A stretch of DNA of 64,000 nucleotides from JBJGXI01 sp045635475 (lineage in GTDB: Bacteria; Bacillota; Bacilli; Bacillales; Amphibacillaceae): contig NZ_JBJGXI010000003.1 in NCBI RefSeq assembly GCF_045635475.1, positions 103,451-167,450 of the forward strand, written 5' to 3'. Below, in pieces: positions 55,382 to 63,102 of the stretch (within the stretch, counting starts at the first letter, position 1; each line of letters starts with the position of its first letter). The notes beneath the pieces were generated by a model. The model was given only the letters and a program-made list of their open reading frames with translations, was not told the origin of the DNA and searched no databases. A program made the position numbers and the translations under genes.

Positions 55382-56611
55382 TCAATCTCCTTGAGATATT
55401 GGTTGGTTTTTTGCAATATTTTCAAGCACCTTAAAGTATAGGATTAAGTTTACTTTACCATTGTCTATACTTTCGTGCAAAACTTTTTGAAAACTAATTT
55501 CTGCATCTTTACCTAGTTCCGCTCTTAATTGTTTCTCTGCTTGGGATATTGCAATCGTTGTTGCCTTTTCTTGATTACGTTTTTCTTCTACTGTACGTTT
55601 TTCTTGTACATTTTCGGAAGTAAAGTATACAGGTAACTTCCATTGCAGAAAATAGAATGGTTTCTCATGCGTTTCCACTTGTTTTTCTTTGTAATCCGGA
55701 TTCGTAAATCCCCAAATAGGAATTGAAAGCGGGCCAATTTTAATAAAATATTTTTTCTTATTTTTCCCTGTTAATACATCATAATTCGCATCTAAAGGTA
55801 CTTCTATTGTAAGTTTATACCAAGTGGTCGCTATTACTTCACCGTCAGCATGGACATAATGCTGTTCTTTTTGCGGTTCTTGGTCCTCTTCATCTTCTTG
55901 CTTCACTTCCTGATTAGCACTTAAATTACCCGATACAAGCATGTCCCCCTTGTTTACCAATTGATTTATTTTCACCATTGGTCTACCTTTGGAAACAAAC
56001 ATGTCCACAATAACACCCTTTTTTGAAGCAACTAAGTTACTTGGACCTTGTTTCTCTGGCTCAGAAACCATCGTTTTTTCTACACCTTCTAATTGGTAGG
56101 TTGTCCCTTTTTCAGATACACCAACCCATAATAACTCAGGGATATCTGTTAGTAATTGTTGTTGAATCTCACCAGGAGTCTTAATGTGAAATTTAAAGGC
56201 ACCCGGTTCTATCCCGTAAGAAACTAATTGCTTATTAATTTGTTGCTCCAACTCTGGATGGACCCCTTTAATCGTAACATCCCATACAATATTCGATAAC
56301 AGTACTACGAATAAAATACTAATAAGTAAACCTGCCAATAAGGGCTTTCTTAGCCATAGCTTGTTCGATAAAAAGGGAAGACCCTTTTTATTTTTAAATG
56401 CTAATTTATACGTAGTTTTTCTTCTTAAACCTCTTATTTTACTAAGATCCTTTAAGCGTACGTTGCCTTCACAGGTTGTTTTATCAATTTTCTTCATATT
56501 CCATACCATAATCTGATACCTTGTACATAAATCGAAAAACAATTCAGGATGGTGGCCCATCACCCGAACTGTAACATAGCCAGTGAAAAAAACGCCTTGC
56601 GTGCTCTTCAT
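55382..56611 (-). CDS. yqfD: sporulation protein YqfD
   Basis: 409 residues. One central membrane helix (about 88-108) separates a basic cytosolic part from a large extracytoplasmic domain. The 409-residue size and the partner yqfC identify YqfD. In B. subtilis yqfC-yqfD are mother-cell genes of the sigma-E regulon. RBS AAAGGAGGC. Three bases separate its stop from the phoH start. Confidence 0.92.
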   Translation of the reverse strand: MKSTQGVFFTGYVTVRVMGHHPELFFDLCTRYQIMVWNMKKIDKTTCEGNVRLKDLSKIRGLRRKTTYKLAFKNKKGLPFLSNKLWLRKPLLAGLLISILFVVLLSNIVWDVTIKGVHPELEQQINKQLVSYGIEPGAFKFHIKTPGEIQQQLLTDIPELLWVGVSEKGTTYQLEGVEKTMVSEPEKQGPSNLVASKKGVIVDMFVSKGRPMVKINQLVNKGDMLVSGNLSANQEVKQEDEEDQEPQKEQHYVHADGEVIATTWYKLTIEVPLDANYDVLTGKNKKKYFIKIGPLSIPIWGFTNPDYKEKQVETHEKPFYFLQWKLPVYFTSENVQEKRTVEEKRNQEKATTIAISQAEKQLRAELGKDAEISFQKVLHESIDNGKVNLILYFKVLENIAKNQPISQGD

Positions 56612-56640
56612 AACTGCCTCCTTTACGAACTCTCCAGTTT

Positions 56641-56922
56641 CTATTCATCAACAAACATAATTGCTTTTATTTTGCCTTCGAGTAAGATCTCTTCGGGCAA
56701 CATCATTTTCAATACAAAACGTTCTCCAGTAATACGTAAATAACCTGTATCCATATCAAGACGTAATTCGGTCTCAGAAAAAAGTAATAAACCTCTATGA
56801 TTTTCAATGTATACATGTAATTGACCGATGGTTGTAATTCTCGGAAGCTCGAGGACCACATCAGAAGGAAGTTCCAGATGTTCGCTTAACCAATTGCCCA
56901 CTCTTTGTTGCCATTTTTTCAT
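56641..56922 (-). CDS. yqfC: sporulation protein YqfC
   Basis: 93 residues, the B. subtilis length. YabP/YqfC family: LELPSDVVLELPRIT and VYIENHRGLLLFSETELRL. ATG 56922 follows GAGAGGGGG. A CATACATA (minus strand 56947-56954), resembling a sigma-E -10, lies just upstream but is close to the ribosome site. Confidence 0.92.
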   Translation of the reverse strand: MKKWQQRVGNWLSEHLELPSDVVLELPRITTIGQLHVYIENHRGLLLFSETELRLDMDTGYLRITGERFVLKMMLPEEILLEGKIKAIMFVDE

Positions 56923-56954
56923 CAAAGATGCCCCCTCTCCCATACATATGTATG

Positions 56955-57337
56955 AACATTTCCACCTTATAAGAACAGTAAAATCATAACGAAACAGATG
57001 GGAAATAATTATTAAATTAAAAAACCGGGCAGATGTCCGGATACATTGGTTATTATATTCAGAGAGATGAGATCAGTGATAAACAGGTTTAATGGAAATA
57101 ATTTTTTGTTGTGATAAATGCAAAGTGGCTGTTTAGAGAAAGAGGTGGGTGGCTATTTTTGATAACTATCACTAGTTAGAAGAAATTAACTGAGGTGTCC
57201 AGCGTCTTAGAAAGTGTTGTCATTCAGTGTGTAGTGATGTTTTGAGCACTGTGGATAGAGAACTTAACGTATTTAGGTTTTTCACAAATAAGCCCAGCTG
57301 CGGCCGCATAACCAACACTGATTGGTCCACAGAATAT
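56955..57337. other. non-coding region between yqfC and the floA operon end
   Basis: About 380 bp with no plausible gene, tRNA or clear repeat on either strand. Confidence 0.6.
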
Positions 57338-57376
57338 AAAAAGGACCTTGCCACTCTAAAAGCGACAAGGTTCCCT
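57338..57376 (-). terminator. terminator of the yqeZ-floA operon
   Basis: GGAACCTTG pairs with CAAGGTCC across an imperfect stem; a T run follows on the minus strand just past the last stop. Confidence 0.75.
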
Positions 57377-57381
57377 GTATA

Positions 57382-57870
57382 TTACTTGTTTTGATTCCAT
57401 CCATATCGATAAGGCTTTGTAGCACGTGGCTGCCCTAATACTTCTGCCATCACGACACTATTGACAAGTCCTTTTTTAGTAAGTTGACCTCTCACCGAAA
57501 CCATTGATTTGCGATTCGTTGACGTTTTTTTATACGCACGAGGTGTATGCTCACCCTTTATGGCATCATGGATACTTGCATTTTGTTGTATTTCTTTCGT
57601 ACGAGTATTGCCAGAAGTTGATTCGATTGATTCTAGCTTATCGTACATTTTTTCTTGAAATGTTTTTGCACCTTTATGTTCTGGTTCACTTTCTTGCTGC
57701 AATTCTGCACGTTGGTCCATTCCACCGGAGGGAGTTGGTGTCGGCCTTGGACTCGGATTAGTTCTTTGTACAGGCTTGTTTTCATTACTATCCTCTGACT
57801 TTTTAAATAAGCCTAGGATTCCACCTATCACAAAAATTAACGGTAGTAGAAATCCAATTAACTCATCCAT
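57382..57870 (-). CDS. hypothetical protein, third gene of the floA operon
   Basis: 162 residues. A hydrophobic N-terminal helix (about 3-22) anchors a long polar region rich in Pro, Ser, Thr and Gln, and a conserved-looking C-terminus (GLVNSVVMAEVLGQPRATKPY). It lies 39 bp after floA, where B. subtilis has yqfB, but I cannot confirm homology. RBS AAGGAGGG. Probably membrane-anchored with a disordered cytosolic tail; function unknown. Confidence 0.75.
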   Translation of the reverse strand: MDELIGFLLPLIFVIGGILGLFKKSEDSNENKPVQRTNPSPRPTPTPSGGMDQRAELQQESEPEHKGAKTFQEKMYDKLESIESTSGNTRTKEIQQNASIHDAIKGEHTPRAYKKTSTNRKSMVSVRGQLTKKGLVNSVVMAEVLGQPRATKPYRYGWNQNK

Positions 57871-57909
57871 TAAAACCCTCCTTCCAATTTGTTAAAGTAC
57901 ATCTGTTGC

Positions 57910-58905
57910 TTATTCATCGTCCTCATGATCTTCTTTAGAGACTTTGCCGATAGAATTTCTCATATCCGTATCAGCATTGATGTTTTTATAATTCATATAA
58001 TCCATCACACCCATGTTTCCAGAACGTAATGCCTCAGCTAAAGCAAGTGGTACATCTGCTTCTGCTTCAACAACTTTCGCACGCATCTCTTGTACTTTAG
58101 CAACCATTTCTTGTTCTTGTGCAACAGCCATCGCGCGACGTTCTTCTGCTTTCGCTTGGGCAATGTTTTTGTCTGCTTCTGCTTGGTCTGTTTGTAAGAT
58201 CGCACCAATGTTTTTACCTACATCAACATCCGCGATATCAATCGACAGGATTTCAAAAGCCGTTCCTGCATCTAATCCTCTGCTAAGTACATTGTGTGAA
58301 ATGGAATCAGGGTTTTCTAATACTTTTTTATGCGTAACAGAGCTACCAATTGTACTTACTACACCTTCACCAACACGAGCGATAACTGTATCTTCACCAG
58401 CACCACCGACAAGACGGTCAATGTTAGCTCGTACTGTTATTCTTGCTTTTGCTTTTACTTCAATACCATCCATTGCGATACCCGCAATAAACGGTGTTTC
58501 GATTACCTTAGGATTAACACTCATTTGCACAGCTTCTAATACGTCACGACCAGCTAGGTCAATCGCTGCTGCACGTTCAAAAATAAGTTCAATATTTGCT
58601 CGTTGCGCTGCAATCAATGCGTTGACAACTCTATCTACGTTACCACCAGCTAAGTAGTGACTCTCCAACTGGTTCGTATTAACATCAATACCAGCTTTAT
58701 GCGCCTTAATTAACGGATTAATAACACGTGCCGGGACAACTCGTCTTAAACGCATCCCAACGAGTGTAAAGATGTTTACATGCACACCAGCAGCAAGTGC
58801 ACTGATCCATAGCATTACTGGAATAAAAGTTAACAATACTGCAAGCGCGATGATGATAATCCCGATTATAATAATCGGTAATAGATTAATACCTTCAATA
58901 GTCAT
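57910..58905 (-). CDS. floA: flotillin-like protein FloA
   Basis: 331 residues. N-terminal membrane hairpin (about 7-45), SPFH domain, then Ala/Glu-rich coiled coil (about 235-300: DKNIAQAKAEERRAMAVAQ). Forms functional membrane microdomains together with NfeD partners. RBS AGGAGGAAT. Follows yqeZ (NfeD) by 24 bp, the conserved pair. Confidence 0.96.
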   Translation of the reverse strand: MTIEGINLLPIIIIGIIIIALAVLLTFIPVMLWISALAAGVHVNIFTLVGMRLRRVVPARVINPLIKAHKAGIDVNTNQLESHYLAGGNVDRVVNALIAAQRANIELIFERAAAIDLAGRDVLEAVQMSVNPKVIETPFIAGIAMDGIEVKAKARITVRANIDRLVGGAGEDTVIARVGEGVVSTIGSSVTHKKVLENPDSISHNVLSRGLDAGTAFEILSIDIADVDVGKNIGAILQTDQAEADKNIAQAKAEERRAMAVAQEQEMVAKVQEMRAKVVEAEADVPLALAEALRSGNMGVMDYMNYKNINADTDMRNSIGKVSKEDHEDDE

Positions 58906-58929
58906 GTAAGAATTCCTCCTATGATTTGG

Positions 58930-60264
58930 TTAATTTTTAGTTACTTCTCGAACAACAATCCGAGATCCTTCTGTTTTCACGATTTTTATCGTACTATCTT
59001 TTGCAATGTATCCACCTTCTGAAACAACATCTAGCCACTCATCATTAAAAATACCTTTTCCGGCCGGACGTAATGTTGTAGCAGCATTTCCTTCTAGACC
59101 GACTAGTTCGATCCGATTAACAGATGAAACATAGCCGAGGTCTGTTGTCGTAGCATCTTTTAAAATTATGTGTCTAAAGAAACCTTTTTCCATTCCCATT
59201 GTCTTAAATAGAATAATAGACACCACAATAGATGCTATAAGTGCAATCGAAATACTCATCGCCATATGCCCTACATTATTGGAAGACATAAACAACGCTC
59301 CAACAACCGCACCTATGCCTAGAATACCTATAATCCCACCTGGCACAAACAGCTCCGCTATGATCATAACAATCCCTAACACTAACAAAATAATTGCTTC
59401 ATATCCAGCTAAACCGGCTACGATATGACCATAAAAGAATAAGACTAAGGATAATAATCCAACAGAACCAGGAATACCAAATCCAGGAGAATACAATTCA
59501 ACGATTAATCCAATACTCGCTAATGATAACAAGATTGGTATCACAGTAGGATGCGTTAAGAAACGTGCAATTTCTTCTGCTAAGGTTGGCTTTAATTCAA
59601 CAACTGCCGCATCACCCAGTTCGAGCTCAGTCAATAAGGCCCTGCGATGTCGAACAATCGCTTCTGCGTAGCCAACTTCAACTGCATCGCCAGCACTTAA
59701 CGTCAAATATTGGCCTACAGGTGCATCATATTCAGCAAGGTCGATATCCGGATTGGCCATTGCTTTTGCATATAGCGGGTCACGACCTTTGGATTCAGCA
59801 GCACCCTGCATAGCATCTAACCATGCGGATTGTGCTTTCTTATCTGCTGCCGTGCCATCTGAATTTATAACTCCACTTGAACCCATTGTCGCTTGAGGTT
59901 TCATATATATAAAATCAGTATTTAGTGCAATATAGGAACCTGCTGACAATGCTTTAACGGTGATAAATGAGGTGGTTGGGATTTCTAAATCTTGCAGCAC
60001 TTCCCCAATATTACCCGCTGCATCAACCCGTCCACCAGGAGTGTTTAGTTCAAAAATAATATGATCGGCGTCTGCTTCAGTTGCTTCTGTAGTTGTCCTT
60101 TTTAGAAACGCTTCCAATCCTCTTTCAACTTCCTTTTTAATCGGTATAACATAAACTAATTTACCTTCACCAGCTGCAGTAACCTGAGCAGGCTGAAAAA
60201 GTAAAGGAATAATGCATACTAGACTGATTAGGACCATGATAGAGGTTATTATATGTTTTCTCAC
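58930..60264 (-). CDS. yqeZ: NfeD long form, ClpP-like membrane protease YqeZ
   Basis: 444 residues. Signal peptide (about 4-31), ClpP-class protease domain with ELNTPGGRVDAAG and catalytic-type ATMGSSGVI, four to five membrane helices (about 240-360), C-terminal OB fold. GTG 60264 follows AAAGGAGGAC; the longer frame lacks a ribosome site. Partner of FloA. Confidence 0.93.
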   Translation of the reverse strand: MRKHIITSIMVLISLVCIIPLLFQPAQVTAAGEGKLVYVIPIKKEVERGLEAFLKRTTTEATEADADHIIFELNTPGGRVDAAGNIGEVLQDLEIPTTSFITVKALSAGSYIALNTDFIYMKPQATMGSSGVINSDGTAADKKAQSAWLDAMQGAAESKGRDPLYAKAMANPDIDLAEYDAPVGQYLTLSAGDAVEVGYAEAIVRHRRALLTELELGDAAVVELKPTLAEEIARFLTHPTVIPILLSLASIGLIVELYSPGFGIPGSVGLLSLVLFFYGHIVAGLAGYEAIILLVLGIVMIIAELFVPGGIIGILGIGAVVGALFMSSNNVGHMAMSISIALIASIVVSIILFKTMGMEKGFFRHIILKDATTTDLGYVSSVNRIELVGLEGNAATTLRPAGKGIFNDEWLDVVSEGGYIAKDSTIKIVKTEGSRIVVREVTKN

Positions 60265-60340
60265 TACCGTCCTCCTTTCTATCTCCTCCATTATATACGA
60301 TATAAAAGGCGAGAAGTTTCATTTTTATCTTTTCCTTATT

Positions 60341-60386
60341 AAAAAAGATTAATCCCTTGCCACAAATGTGACAAGGGATATCTTTT
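60341..60386 (-). terminator. terminator of rpsU-yqeY
   Basis: TCCCTTG pairs with CAAGGGA, with outer AAAGAT/ATCTTT pairs, and T runs on the minus strand. Confidence 0.75.
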
Positions 60387-60421
60387 AAACAACGCTGTGC
60401 GTCGTATTGTAATGTAATTTT

Positions 60422-60868
60422 TTAAGACAAGTGCTTTTGAACAAGTTGGTTCACTAACGCACCGTCAGCTTTACCTTTAACTTTCGGCATAAGGGCACCC
60501 ATTACTTTACCCATATCCTTTTTGGAAGTAGCTGACACTTCCTGTATTGTTTCCACAACAATCGATTCAACTTCTTCTTCAGAAAGCTGTTTCGGCATAT
60601 ATACTTGTAAAATTTTCAATTCATCTTCGAGTTTTAATACAAGATCATCGCGTCCAGCTTCTTTAAACTCATGGAGGGAATCTTTTCGTTGTTTTAATTC
60701 TCTTGATAGTACGGTTAATTCCTCTTGTTCAGCTAACTCATCTTTTCCCAGTTTAATTGCTTCATTTTGCAAGGATGCTTTCACCATACGAATAACGCTT
60801 AAGGTTTCTTTATCCTTTGCTCTCATAGCTTGTTTCATATCCTGGTTTAGACGTTCTAATAGTGACAC
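60422..60868 (-). CDS. yqeY: GatB/YqeY domain protein
   Basis: 148 residues, all helical: MSLLERLNQDMKQAMRAKDK at the N-terminus and SKKDMGKVMGALMPKVKGKA near the C-terminus, the YqeY signature. Similar to the tail domain of GatB; may bind tRNA. GTG start with AGAGGGTG upstream. Follows rpsU by 14 bp. Confidence 0.94.
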   Translation of the reverse strand: MSLLERLNQDMKQAMRAKDKETLSVIRMVKASLQNEAIKLGKDELAEQEELTVLSRELKQRKDSLHEFKEAGRDDLVLKLEDELKILQVYMPKQLSEEEVESIVVETIQEVSATSKKDMGKVMGALMPKVKGKADGALVNQLVQKHLS

Positions 60869-60882
60869 ATTTTACACCCTCT

Positions 60883-61059
60883 TTAGAACTTACGCTTTCT
60901 AGCAGCCTCAGATTTCTTCTTACGGCGCACACTAGGTTTTTCATAAAATTCTTTTTTACGATATTCAGCTAATGTACCAGATTTAGATACACTGCGTTTA
61001 AAGCGACGAAGAGCATCTTCAAGAGACTCGTTTTTACGAACGCGAGTAGTGTTTGACAT
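60883..61059 (-). CDS. rpsU: 30S ribosomal protein S21
   Basis: 58 residues, strongly basic (VRRKKKSEAARKRKF at the C-terminus). ATG 61059 follows GAGGGAAAT. The leader carries a 7-bp hairpin GCATATG/CATATGC (61102-61108, 61118-61124) between promoter and start. Confidence 0.97.
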   Translation of the reverse strand: MSNTTRVRKNESLEDALRRFKRSVSKSGTLAEYRKKEFYEKPSVRRKKKSEAARKRKF

Positions 61060-61133
61060 ACTAATTTCCCTCCCTCCGAAGCATACAACAAAATTGTAAC
61101 AGCATATGATTACGTACCATATGCCTCTTGCCA

Positions 61134-61162
61134 ATTATAATATAATGCCTTTTCTTGGTCAA
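61134..61162 (-). promoter_or_regulatory. putative sigma-A promoter of rpsU-yqeY
   Basis: Minus strand TTGACC, a 17-bp spacer and TATAAT, about 75 bp before rpsU. Near-consensus. Confidence 0.7.
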
Positions 61163-61251
61163 CTTTTTTTAGAATAAAACAAGACTAAAGAAATAATTAA
61201 GCATTTTTCCCTCACTTGTCCATACAATGAAACTATAGCGAGGTGGACAAT

Positions 61252-62181
61252 TTGGGGGATTTATTTTCATTAGCCGCAGTATTTGTTATGCTTTTTTTCT
61301 TGGGCATGAGTATTCTTCGAGTAGGATTATACCATTTATCCTACAACAAAATTAAATATATATTAACGACAATGACTAAAAACCATTATACAGGAATCAT
61401 AACTGGATTTGTTGCTACAGCGTTCCTTCAAAGCAGCTCGCTCGTGCTAGTACTCACCATCGGCTTTGTTAGCGTGGGCATGCTGTCGTTTAAACAGACG
61501 CTTGGTATAATTCTAGGGGCGAATATTGGTACAACCATAACTGGTGAACTAATGGCTTTTTCGAACATTATTCCTGAATGGAGCTTTGTTGTAATTGGAG
61601 CTTTCTTAATTTTCATTAATAACCGATTCATATTTGGGATTGGTGCTATCTTTGTGGGTCTAGGAAGTATTTTCGTTGCCTTGCAGGGCTTTGAATCATT
61701 AGCAGAATCCATTAACCAGTTACCGATTGTTCAAGAAAGCTTAGCTATATCTGACCACTTTGCTTTATTTGGTATTCTTGTAGGTACCTTAGTAAGTGCC
61801 GTAATCCAATCATCTAGTGCAACTATTGCAATCACAATGAGTTTCCTGCATGAAGGAATCATTGAACTAAAAGCATCGATCGCAATTGTACTTGGTGCAA
61901 ATATTGGAACGTGTATAACTGCACTGTTAGCAATTATCGGACTAAAAAAAGAAGAGAAGCTCGTCGCGATGTCTCATGTTTGGTTTAACGTACTAGGCGT
62001 ACTGCTATTCATGCCGTTTCTTGGCTGGTTAACAGATCTAGCAAGCTTGTTAGCAACAGATGCTAAGCAGCAACTGGCACATATTTCTGTGGTATTTAAT
62101 CTGTTGACGGTTGTTTGTATGCTACCGTTTATAGGGATGTTTGAAAAGTTTATCGTTCGAATGCATGGTTCAAAACAATAG
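61252..62181 (+). CDS. yqeW: Na/Pi cotransporter family protein YqeW
   Basis: 309 residues, eight or so membrane helices in two inverted repeats with QSSSLVLV and QSSSATIA, each followed by GANIGT. Lacks the PhoU-like tail of the protein at 28008-29639. TTG 61252 is preferred (CGAGGTGG upstream); GTG 61243 lies inside that site. Position beside rpsU matches B. subtilis yqeW. Confidence 0.92.
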   Translation: MGDLFSLAAVFVMLFFLGMSILRVGLYHLSYNKIKYILTTMTKNHYTGIITGFVATAFLQSSSLVLVLTIGFVSVGMLSFKQTLGIILGANIGTTITGELMAFSNIIPEWSFVVIGAFLIFINNRFIFGIGAIFVGLGSIFVALQGFESLAESINQLPIVQESLAISDHFALFGILVGTLVSAVIQSSSATIAITMSFLHEGIIELKASIAIVLGANIGTCITALLAIIGLKKEEKLVAMSHVWFNVLGVLLFMPFLGWLTDLASLLATDAKQQLAHISVVFNLLTVVCMLPFIGMFEKFIVRMHGSKQ

Positions 62182-62193
62182 AAATAGTAGCTG

Positions 62194-62229
62194 AAAATCG
62201 CAATGGGGTCTGCCGTTGCGATTTTTTTG
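62194..62229 (+). terminator. terminator of yqeW
   Basis: AAAATCGCAA pairs with TTGCGATTTT around 12 bases, followed by T residues. Confidence 0.9.
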
Positions 62230-62315
62230 TGATGGTGGTATGAAGGTGATTTATTTGTAGTGAATTCTAGTATAGATGCTGTGATGATGCATTACGGAAG
62301 TCGGGGAGTTGTTTT

Positions 62316-62493
62316 GCGGACATCAGTGCTCTTATCTGTGACAAAAAATGCTTTATTGGAATTAAGCGGCCACCAGCGCTCTTATTTTTATAAAAATGCT
62401 ATTACTGTGGACTGTTGAGGGTAAATAAGCGCCATCCTGTCCGGGTATGATTGCAAGCAGTAATTTCAGGTTAAATAAGTGCTTCTGTGTCCG
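62316..62493 (+). repeat. short imperfect tandem repeats
   Basis: Two units of about 36 bp (62316-62352, 62366-62400) share GCGG-C-A-CAG-GCTCTTAT and AAAAATGCT. Two more of 22 bp (62422-62443, 62472-62493) share TAAATAAG-GC and TGTCCG. No gene is present in 62230-62528. Confidence 0.65.
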
Positions 62494-62528
62494 CTTATTC
62501 CCCGACAAGTAGGTTTACAGTGAAGACT

Positions 62529-62931
62529 AAGAACAAAAGCGCAGAGCGCCGGTTAGCGACGTACGGACTGGGACTCGAAACAATAAATTCACTTGTTTCT
62601 GCGGTGTATATTCATTGTAGCTTTCCTTAGTGCGATTACTCGCCCCACCGAAAACATTTGGACTGAACCGTAGGACCAGAGTATGCTTCGAAGCTTTACC
62701 TCGCACGAAGAAAATTGTTCTATATTTTCGATGGAGTAAGGAAACATGCCCCTGCATAAGGGGTATGTCGACGTTGGACGACAAGTCCGCATTTAGTCGA
62801 CCTTCCATAAAACCTGAACCGATGATGACTTATCGGACGGAGGCGAGGGAAGTCTCGCTAGTCGCTGGCACTCGGAGCTGGCCTTGGCTAATGCTTAATG
62901 TTATCCACATTTAGTATATTTTATAATTTCC
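62529..62931 (+). repeat. family A structured repeat, copy 6 (with insert)
   Basis: The 5' 45 bp match copy 1 (GCGCAGAGCGCCGGTTAGCG). From about 62576 to 62738 it holds extra sequence absent from copies 3-5, with GCACGAAGAAAAT as in family B copy 1. It then resumes the family A core (ATGTCGACGTTGGACGACAA, GATGATGACTTATCGGACGG) and the copy 1 tail. It ends about 110 bp before the IS leader hairpin. Confidence 0.8.
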
Positions 62932-63043
62932 TCACTAGCGTTGCATAAACTTTCTAAGCAAAAGTCAAGGAATAAAATAGGAATAAAAATCGTTAGAAGA
63001 TTAGGAATATTGGCAATTTTAACTATAAAAATGCACAAAAAAA

Positions 63044-63091
63044 CCTTATAATTAGGGTATGGTAGTCCTGTCCAAATCCCTAATTATAAGG
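63044..63091 (+). promoter_or_regulatory. fold-back hairpin covering the transposase ribosome site
   Basis: Perfect 14-bp inverted repeat CCTTATAATTAGGG (63044-63057) and complement (63078-63091), 20-base loop. The right arm contains AAGG of the ribosome site AAGGAG. On the minus strand the stem is followed by TTTTTTT, so it is also an intrinsic terminator. Confidence 0.85.
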
Positions 63092-63102
63092 AGAATACAT
63101 CC

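Noticed and set aside
57910..60264. floA-yqeZ as a novel membrane system
   Set aside because: It is the known flotillin-NfeD operon of Bacillaceae in its usual place.
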